64,000 nucleotides of DNA from Pseudonocardia parietis (lineage in GTDB: Bacteria > Actinomycetota > Actinomycetes > Mycobacteriales > Pseudonocardiaceae). Shown in pieces: positions 58,633-64,000 of this stretch. The stretch lies in the NCBI RefSeq assembly GCF_017876315.1, contig NZ_JAGINU010000001.1:6882001-6946000 (forward strand), read 5' to 3'. Under the pieces are notes generated by a model. That model was not told the origin of the DNA, made no database searches, and saw nothing but the letters and a program-made list of their open reading frames with translations. The stretch's first letter is position 1. Each line of letters begins with the position of its first letter. The translations under genes and the position numbers were made by a program.

Positions 58633-59442
58633 ATGCCACGAGAGGGAACGGGGCCGGACTTCATCGAGGCCCTCGCCCGCGGGCTGGAGGTGATCACGGC
58701 CTTCCGGCCCGGGCATCCCGAGATGACCCTCGCCGATGTCGCGGCCGCGACCGGGCTGGCGCGACCGACGGCCCGCCGGGTGCTGCTCACCCTCATCGAG
58801 CTCGGCTACGTCCGTGCCTCCGACCGCGGCTATGCGCTCACCCCGCGGGTGCTCGACCTGGGCGTCGCCTACGTCCGCTCGACCGGGCTCTGGGACGTCG
58901 CCCGTCCACACCTCGAGCGCCTGGTGGAGCGCACGAACGAGTCGTGCTCGATCGCCCAGCTCGACGGCTCCGACATCGTCTACGTGGCCCGCGTCGCCGT
59001 CCCGAAGATCGTCGCCCTGGCCGTGCAGATCGGCACCCGGTTCCCGGCACTGCCCACGTCGTTGGGGAAGGTGCAGCTCGCGGCGCTGGGGCCCGAGGAG
59101 CTGGAGCGGGTCCTCGCCGAACCGACCCGCTCGGGTCTCACCGCGCGCTGGCAGCCGGACCGCCCCGAACGCGACGCCGAGCTGCGTCAGGTCCGGGCCC
59201 GCGGCTGGGCGCTCACCGACGAGCAGCTCGCCCACGGCATCCGGTCGGTGGCCGCGCCGCTGCGCGACGGCGAGGGGCGGGTGATCGCCGGCGTCAACGT
59301 CAACTGCCATGCGGCCGAGACGTCGGTGGACAGGCTGCTCGAGCACCACCTGCCGCTGCTGCTGCAGACCGCGGGCGAGATCAGTGCGGACTTCGCCCGG
59401 CTGGCAGCCGTTCCCCAGGTGACCGTGTCGACCCCGGCTTGA
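58633..59442 (+). CDS. IclR-family transcriptional regulator
   Basis: A 269-residue IclR regulator of the kind that controls aromatic-compound catabolism. The N-terminal winged helix (about 12-72) reads ALARGLEVITAFRPGHPEMTLADVAAATGLARPTARRVL, in pieces. The C-terminal effector domain (about 85-260) has LDGSDIVYVARVAVPKIVAL and GVNVNCHAAETSVDRLL. The effector is unknown. ATG 58633 follows a GAGGGGG site. It is divergent from the amidohydrolase and upstream of the CoA-transferase operon, and three related palindromes surround it. Confidence 0.92.
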   Translation: MPREGTGPDFIEALARGLEVITAFRPGHPEMTLADVAAATGLARPTARRVLLTLIELGYVRASDRGYALTPRVLDLGVAYVRSTGLWDVARPHLERLVERTNESCSIAQLDGSDIVYVARVAVPKIVALAVQIGTRFPALPTSLGKVQLAALGPEELERVLAEPTRSGLTARWQPDRPERDAELRQVRARGWALTDEQLAHGIRSVAAPLRDGEGRVIAGVNVNCHAAETSVDRLLEHHLPLLLQTAGEISADFARLAAVPQVTVSTPA

Positions 59443-59474
59443 CCACCGCGTCCCGCGGGGCGACGATCGCGTTC

Positions 59475-59492
59475 TGCGGACACGTGTCCGCA
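59475..59492. promoter_or_regulatory. IclR-type site 3, 18-bp palindrome before the CoA-transferase operon
   Basis: TGCGGACACGTGTCCGCA is a perfect 18-bp palindrome, 21 bp upstream of the CoA-transferase ATG. It contains the same TCCGC/GCGGA arms as sites 1 and 2, in opposite order. Confidence 0.65.
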
Positions 59493-59513
59493 TCGTGAGC
59501 AGCGGAGGACCTC

Positions 59514-60683
59514 ATGGCCGGACCCGCAGCACCCGAGCCCGGCGGCGGGCCGCTGGCGGGCGTCCTGGTGGCGGATTTCTCCCGGATCCTCGCCGGGCCG
59601 TACGCGACGATGCTGCTGGCCGACATGGGCGCCGACGTCGTCAAGGTCGAAGGCCCGGCCGGCGACGACACCCGCACCTGGACGCCGCCGGAGCGTGACG
59701 GCGAGTCGACCTACTACCTGGGCGTCAACCGCGGGAAGCGGTCGATCGTCCTCGACCTGCGCGACGACGCGGACCGGACCGCCGCCCGCGAGCTGGTCCG
59801 GCGCGCCGACGTCGTCGTCGAGAACCTGCGTCCGGGCGGCATGGCGCGCTTCGGGCTCGACTTCGACGGCGTCCGGGAGACCAATCCGGGCGTCGTCTAC
59901 GCGTCGATCTCCGGGTTCGGCTCCGGGGACGGCGCGCACGTGCCCGGCTACGACCTGATGGTGCAGGCGATGTCCGGGCTGATGAGCCTCACCGGCGACC
60001 CGGACGGTCCGCCGTTCCGGGCCGGGATCTCGGTGTTCGACGTGATGGCGGGCAACCACGCCACGATCGGGATCCTGGCGGCGCTGCGCCACCGCGACCG
60101 CACCGGCGAGGGCCAGCACGTCGAGGTGAACCTGCTGTCCTCGGCACTGACCGGGCTGGTCAACCACAGCTCGGCCTGGGTGGCGAGCGGGACCGTCCCC
60201 TACCGGATGGGCAACGCGCACCCGAGTGTCTTCCCCTACGAACCGCTGCCCACCGCCGACGACGACCTGATCGTCGCCGTCGGGAACGACGCCCAGTTCC
60301 GCAAGCTGTGCGCGGTGCTGGAGATCCCCGGCATCGCCGACGACCCGCGGTTCGCCCGCAACGCCGACCGCACGGCGAACCGGGAGCAGCTGCGGCCGAT
60401 CCTGGTCGAGCGGCTGGCCACGAAACGCGCCGTCGAGTGGTTCGACGTGCTCACCGGGGCGGGCGTGCCGGCCGGTCCGATCCAGACCATCGACGGTGGG
60501 TTCGCGATGGCAGAGCGGTTCGGGCTGGAGCCGGTCGTCACCGTCGGCGAGGGGCCGCGGGCGGTGCCCACGACCCGGCACCCGGTCCGCTTCTCGACCA
60601 CCCCCGCCGTCTACCGGCTACCCCCGCCGGAGCTCGACGAGCACGGCGCCGACCTGCGGAAGTGGTTGACCGACGGTGAGTGA
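59514..60683 (+). CDS. CaiB/BaiF-family (class III) CoA-transferase
   Basis: A 389-residue CoA-transferase. The opening LAGVLVADFSRILAGPYATMLLADMGADVVKVEGP (about 11-45 in pieces) is the CaiB/BaiF signature. Other blocks are VNRGKRSIVLDLR, VVVENLRPGGMARFGLDF and VPGYDLMVQAMSGLMSLTGDP. It moves CoA between carboxylic acids, here probably onto a ring-cleavage product. ATG 59514 has a GGAGG site. Its stop overlaps the next gene by 8 bp, so it leads a coupled operon. Confidence 0.93.
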   Translation: MAGPAAPEPGGGPLAGVLVADFSRILAGPYATMLLADMGADVVKVEGPAGDDTRTWTPPERDGESTYYLGVNRGKRSIVLDLRDDADRTAARELVRRADVVVENLRPGGMARFGLDFDGVRETNPGVVYASISGFGSGDGAHVPGYDLMVQAMSGLMSLTGDPDGPPFRAGISVFDVMAGNHATIGILAALRHRDRTGEGQHVEVNLLSSALTGLVNHSSAWVASGTVPYRMGNAHPSVFPYEPLPTADDDLIVAVGNDAQFRKLCAVLEIPGIADDPRFARNADRTANREQLRPILVERLATKRAVEWFDVLTGAGVPAGPIQTIDGGFAMAERFGLEPVVTVGEGPRAVPTTRHPVRFSTTPAVYRLPPPELDEHGADLRKWLTDGE

Positions 60684-61476
60684 GCACAGCTACCCGACCG
60701 CGCTGGGCGCGTCCACGAAGGACACCATCACGCTGCTCGGCCACGACCTCGCGAACGACGTGATGGGCGAGGTCGGGTTCGGTGAGCTGGCGTTCTGGCT
60801 GGCCACCCAGCGCCGTCCGACGCCCGGGCAGACGCGGGTGTTCGAGGCTGTCCTCGCGGCGCTGGCCGACCACGGATTCACCCCGACCGCGATCGTCGCC
60901 CGGCTCACCCACCTGTCCGCGCCGGACTCGGTGCAGGGTGCGCTGGCCGCCGGGCTGCTCGGCGGCGGGTCGCGGTTCCTCGGCGTCACCGAGGACTGCG
61001 GGCGGTTCCTGCACACGCACCTGCCGGATCCGCTCCCGCACGACGACGCGGGCTGGGACTCCTGCGCGCTGCGGATCGTCCGGGCGCAGCGGGAGGCGAA
61101 GCAGTTCGTGCCCGGCCTGGGCCACCACGTCCACAAGGACGGGGACCCACGCACGCCGCGGCTGTTCGCGATCGCAGAGGAGGAGGGCCTGCTCGGCCCG
61201 CACCTGCGGCTGTTCGCCGCCATCGGCCGGGTGCACCCCGAAGTGCTCGGGAAGCGGCTCGCGCTCAACGGCGCGGGTGTCTGCGGCGCCGCGCTGGCCG
61301 ATCTCGGCCTCCCGCTGGAGCTGCTGCGCGGGTTCGCGCTGCTGGCCCGCACCGCGGGGCTGATCGGGCAGCTCGCCGAGGAGCTGCGCAACCCGGTCGG
61401 TAACGACATCTTCCTGTCGGTGGACCTGAACAACAGATCCGTCCCACCCTCTCCCTACCGTGAGGAGTCGCCGTGA
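60676..61476 (+). CDS. Citryl-CoA lyase-like (short citrate synthase-fold) protein
   Basis: A 266-residue protein with the small-citrate-synthase layout: FGELAFWLATQRRPTPGQTRVFEAVLAALADHGFT (in pieces, about 33-70), GLGHHVHKDGDPRTPRL with a His, and GVCGAALADLGLPLELLRGFALLARTAGLIGQLAEEL. It lacks the full length of a citrate synthase, matching the citryl-CoA lyase group that cleaves citryl-CoA-like thioesters into acetyl-CoA and an oxo acid. Placed directly after a CoA-transferase, so it probably cleaves the CoA ester made by that enzyme. The assignment is by family; the substrate is inferred. Confidence 0.8.
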   Translation: MSEHSYPTALGASTKDTITLLGHDLANDVMGEVGFGELAFWLATQRRPTPGQTRVFEAVLAALADHGFTPTAIVARLTHLSAPDSVQGALAAGLLGGGSRFLGVTEDCGRFLHTHLPDPLPHDDAGWDSCALRIVRAQREAKQFVPGLGHHVHKDGDPRTPRLFAIAEEEGLLGPHLRLFAAIGRVHPEVLGKRLALNGAGVCGAALADLGLPLELLRGFALLARTAGLIGQLAEELRNPVGNDIFLSVDLNNRSVPPSPYREESP

Positions 61477-62339
61477 CGCAGCCGACCACCGTCTCCGAGG
61501 AGACGATCACCGACGTCGCCGTGGCCCGCTGGGCGACCGCGCACGACCCGCGGACCGCCGAGCTGATGACCGCGCTCGTCCGCCACCTCCACGCGTTCGC
61601 CCGGGAGACCGGGTTGACCGAGGCCGAGTGGATGGCCGCGATCGGCTGGCTGAACGCGACCGGGCAGATCTCGAACCCCAAGCGCGAGGAGTTCATCCTC
61701 GCCTCGGACGTGCTCGGACTGTCGATGCTCGTCGTGGAACAGAACCACCGGTTCGACCCCGACGCGACACCGGCGACCGTGCTCGGCCCGTTCTACATCG
61801 AGGACTCGCCGGAGATGAACTACGGCGGGGACATGTCCGACGGGCTGCCCGGCGACCCGCTCTACGTGCACGGCACCGTGCGGTCGCTGGACGGGACGCC
61901 GGTACCCGGGGCGGTGCTCGACGTCTGGCAGTCCGATGCGGACGGTGCCTACGAGGCCCAGCTCGACGTCGACGAGGCACGGCTGCGGGCGCGGTACACC
62001 AGCCTCGACGACGGCTCCTACTGCGTGCGCACCATCGCGCCGCTCGGCTACGCGATCCCGATGGACGGCCCGGTCGGGGACCTGATCGGCCGGACCGACA
62101 TCCGCCCCATGCGTCCGGCGCACATCCACTTCATGCTCGCCGTCCCCGGCTTCGAGCCGCTGATCACGCACCTGTTCCGGGAGGGCGCGGACCATCTGGA
62201 CGACGACGTCGTCCACGGGGTGAAGCAGGAGCTGGTGGTGGCCTTCACCGAGCACGGACCGGGGCCGACGCCGGACGGCGGGCACCGCGACACCCCGTGG
62301 CTGGAGGCCCGGTACGACTTCGTCCTGCAACCGACGTGA
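61473..62339 (+). CDS. Intradiol ring-cleavage dioxygenase, hydroxyquinol 1,2-dioxygenase-like
   Basis: A 288-residue non-heme Fe(III) dioxygenase that cuts between the hydroxyls of a catechol-type ring. An N-terminal helical domain (about 10-95) precedes the beta-sandwich. Ligand positions fit: Tyr in DADGAYEAQ, Tyr in PLGYAIPMDGPVG, and two His in RPAHIHF. The N-terminal VATVLGPFYIEDSPE and the DVWQSDADG block are typical of catechol/hydroxyquinol enzymes. The order within the operon suggests it makes the acid that is then CoA-activated. The GTG overlaps the preceding stop by four bases (GTGA) and the stop overlaps the next gene likewise. Confidence 0.9.
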   Translation: MTQPTTVSEETITDVAVARWATAHDPRTAELMTALVRHLHAFARETGLTEAEWMAAIGWLNATGQISNPKREEFILASDVLGLSMLVVEQNHRFDPDATPATVLGPFYIEDSPEMNYGGDMSDGLPGDPLYVHGTVRSLDGTPVPGAVLDVWQSDADGAYEAQLDVDEARLRARYTSLDDGSYCVRTIAPLGYAIPMDGPVGDLIGRTDIRPMRPAHIHFMLAVPGFEPLITHLFREGADHLDDDVVHGVKQELVVAFTEHGPGPTPDGGHRDTPWLEARYDFVLQPT

Positions 62340-63283
62340 GCCGGCGCGCCCTGGTCACCACGCCCGGCCGCCCGCCCATCGCGCAGGACGGCCCGGACCC
62401 GCGGCCGGGAGCGGGCGAGGTCGCCGTCGAGGTGCTGGCGGCGCCGATCACGCCGCTGGACCTGCTCTGCGCCACCGGCACGTCGTACTTCGGGGTGCCG
62501 GTGACGCCGTACGTGCCCGGGGTGCAGGGGATCGGCCGGGTCGGCGGCCGCACGGTCTGGTTCCCGACGACGGCCGGGATGCGGCCCGGCGACGGCAGCA
62601 TGGCGACCGTCGCGGTGGTGTCGTCCGACGACCTCGTGGAGCTTCCCGCCGAGGCCGACCCGGTCGCCGTCGCCGCGGCCGGGCTGTCGGCGGTGGCCGC
62701 GCACGCCTGCCTGCACGCCCGCGGCGGGCTCACCGCCGGTGAGACGGTGATCGTCCTCGGGGCCGGCGGCGTGGTGGGTCTGTCCGCGGTCCGGTTCGCG
62801 AAGGCGGCCGGCGCCACGGTGGTGGCCGGGGCCCGCTCTCCCGCCGCCCGGGACCGGGCCGCCGCGGCAGGGGCAGACGTGGTGCTGGGGCTGGACGGGT
62901 CCTTCCCCGAGCGGCTCCGCGAGGCCTGCGGGCCCGGCGCCGACCTGGTCGTCGATCCGCTGTTCGGGGAACCGGCCGCGGCGGCACTGCGCGCGCTGCG
63001 CCCCGGCGGGCGGATGGTGCACCTCGGCAGTTCCGCAGGCGACACCTGCCCGATCGACTCCGGCACGCTGCGCAGCCGCTCGTTGCGGATCATCGGCTAC
63101 ACGAACAACGAGCTGGGACGCGACGAACGGGCCGCGACGCTGCTGGCCGTCGCGGACGCCGTCGTCGACGGGACCCTGGCGCTGCCGCACGAGCGGTGGG
63201 CGCTGGACGACGTCACCGCCGCCTGGGAGCGCCAGGTGGCGGGCGACGCCGAGGGCCGGATCGTCCTGATCCCTCGCGTCTAA
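62336..63283 (+). CDS. Zinc-type/quinone oxidoreductase-like dehydrogenase
   Basis: A 315-residue MDR-superfamily protein of the quinone-oxidoreductase kind. It has a GroES-like N-domain (EVAVEVLAAPITPLDLLCATG) and a Rossmann domain with VIVLGAGGVVGLSAVRFAKAAGATVV (in pieces, about 138-163). There are no zinc-ligand Cys clusters, which is usual for the quinone-reductase branch. It may reduce a quinone or enone intermediate of the ring-cleavage pathway. GTG at 62336 overlaps the dioxygenase TGA, so the four genes are one coupled transcript. Confidence 0.87.
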   Translation: MSRRALVTTPGRPPIAQDGPDPRPGAGEVAVEVLAAPITPLDLLCATGTSYFGVPVTPYVPGVQGIGRVGGRTVWFPTTAGMRPGDGSMATVAVVSSDDLVELPAEADPVAVAAAGLSAVAAHACLHARGGLTAGETVIVLGAGGVVGLSAVRFAKAAGATVVAGARSPAARDRAAAAGADVVLGLDGSFPERLREACGPGADLVVDPLFGEPAAAALRALRPGGRMVHLGSSAGDTCPIDSGTLRSRSLRIIGYTNNELGRDERAATLLAVADAVVDGTLALPHERWALDDVTAAWERQVAGDAEGRIVLIPRV

Positions 63284-63292
63284 TGTGCCCGC

Positions 63293-63727
63293 ATGGACCA
63301 GCGCATCAGCCTCGTCTCCCTGGGTGTGGCGGACCTGTCACGGGCCCGCGCGTTCTACGCGGCACTCGGGTGGCAGGGCCAGGAGGTCGAGGAGACCGTC
63401 TTCTTCCAGGCCGGCGGGCTCGCCGTGGTCCTGTGGGACCGGGCGAAGCTCGCCGCGGACTGCGGCCTGGCCGACGAGCGGGCGGCCGGGTTCGGCGGGA
63501 TCGCGCTCGCCCACAACGTCCGCTCCGATGCCGAGGTCGACGCCCTGATCGCCACCGCCGAACGCGCAGGCGGCACCGTGACCAGGCCCGCGGCCGTCTC
63601 CGTGATCGGCTTCTACTCGGGCGTCTTCACCGACCCGGACGGTCACCCCTGGGAGGTCGCCCACAACCCGGGCTTCGCGCTCGCCGACGACGGGACGCTG
63701 ATCCTCCCCGACTTCGGCACGGCGTGA
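63293..63727 (+). CDS. VOC-family protein
   Basis: A 144-residue single-domain VOC protein. Units: ISLVSLGVADLSRARAFYAALGW (about 5-27), VVLWDRAKLAADCGL, IALAHNVRSDAEVDALIATAE (about 69-90) and GVFTDPDGHPWEVAHNPGF. The final Glu-containing HPWEVAHNP block matches metal or substrate binding in other members. Starts 9 bp after the oxidoreductase stop and is likely the last gene of the operon. The substrate is unknown. Confidence 0.87.
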   Translation: MDQRISLVSLGVADLSRARAFYAALGWQGQEVEETVFFQAGGLAVVLWDRAKLAADCGLADERAAGFGGIALAHNVRSDAEVDALIATAERAGGTVTRPAAVSVIGFYSGVFTDPDGHPWEVAHNPGFALADDGTLILPDFGTA

Positions 63728-63917
63728 CCCGGTGATCACGCTCCTGGCCGGGCGTTCCGCGGCCGGCTGTTCCCGATCGACGCGGCATCGAGTCCCACCG
63801 TGTTGATCGTGCGGCTCGCCACCGTCGTGGGTGGACTGCTCGGAGCCGCCCTCCTCGCCGTGCTGTGAGCGCGAATCCGGTCGTCACCCGCGTGGGATCT
63901 CGGTAGCGTCACCGCGG

Positions 63918-64000
63918 ATGACACCGCACGTCCGTATCGCATCCACATCGGACATCGCCGCCGCTGCCGACACGCTCGGCCTGGCCTTTCGCGACTACCC
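63918..64000 (+). CDS. GNAT family N-acetyltransferase, 3'-truncated
   Basis: An open frame from ATG 63918 reads MTPHVRIASTSDIAAAADTL then GLAFRDY to the window edge. This is the normal N-terminal strand and helix of a GNAT protein (x-x-R-x-A-x-x-x-D-x-x-A-x-x-x-x-L). The remainder lies outside the window, so the call is provisional. Confidence 0.55.
   Translation, partial: MTPHVRIASTSDIAAAADTLGLAFRDY

Noticed and set aside
63800..63868. 22-codon hydrophobic frame (VLIVRLATVVGGLL and on)
   Set aside because: It looks like a membrane helix, but it is too short and has no ribosome site; it may be a remnant.

Overview
The window is 64 kb of chromosome from a very GC-rich actinobacterium, most likely of the Pseudonocardiales (Pseudonocardia-like). 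The reasons are GTG/TTG starts with strong purine-rich ribosome sites, a mycothiol S-conjugate amidase (Mca), a proteasome beta subunit, a DUF397 protein, a lipid-droplet-associated protein, a GuaB1-type GMP reductase, and a gene order that recalls the Mycobacterium tuberculosis Rv1074c-Rv1112 interval. No rRNA, tRNA, CRISPR array or transposase was seen.

Layout. 1-9.7 kb is accessory: the end of mscL, a YunG-like protein, three acetyltransferases, a TetR regulator, a secreted protein with three internal repeats, an MFS exporter, a shortened PPOX-fold gene, an esterase and an AbiE-type toxin-antitoxin operon whose toxin gene carries a frameshift. 9.7-50 kb is the conserved backbone: ychF, a two-component system, alkylation repair (Ada-AlkA fusion plus ogt), rmuC, a DUF6542 protein, an L,D-transpeptidase, ispH, a lipid-droplet protein, xseAB, a DUF4245 protein, glpX, fumC, a degenerate EAL/CBS protein, ligB, guaB1, phoH2, a DUF885 protein, a pair of rodlin/chaplin-like secreted proteins, a short-chain Z-prenyl synthase, a hemolysin III homologue, a ribbon-helix-helix-like protein, a DUF255 protein, mca, greA, ilvA, metB, cbs, a thiolase and a Bax-inhibitor-1 protein. 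50-57 kb holds small membrane proteins, a nitronate monooxygenase, an orphan proteasome beta subunit, GrpB, VOC, TetR and DHFR-like genes. 57-63.7 kb is a catabolic island: an amidohydrolase, an IclR regulator and a translationally coupled operon of CoA-transferase, citryl-CoA-lyase-like protein, intradiol dioxygenase and quinone oxidoreductase.

How the genes work together. metB and cbs serve transsulfuration and ilvA serves isoleucine synthesis or threonine breakdown. glpX and fumC are central carbon genes. Ada-AlkA and ogt overlap by four bases and form an alkylation-repair unit. xseA and xseB encode exonuclease VII. The catabolic island probably opens an aromatic ring and activates the product with CoA for C-C cleavage, under one IclR regulator that appears to have three palindromic sites.

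The best leads for new biology are: (i) the duplicated rodlin/chaplin-like genes with copied promoters, separated by a repeat-rich non-coding block; (ii) a conserved ribbon-helix-helix-like protein preceded by three tandem 8-bp boxes; (iii) the AbiE operon with a leaderless antitoxin start, an operator covering its promoter and a broken toxin; (iv) the CoA-transferase/citryl-CoA lyase/dioxygenase island; and (v) an orphan, apparently active proteasome beta subunit.
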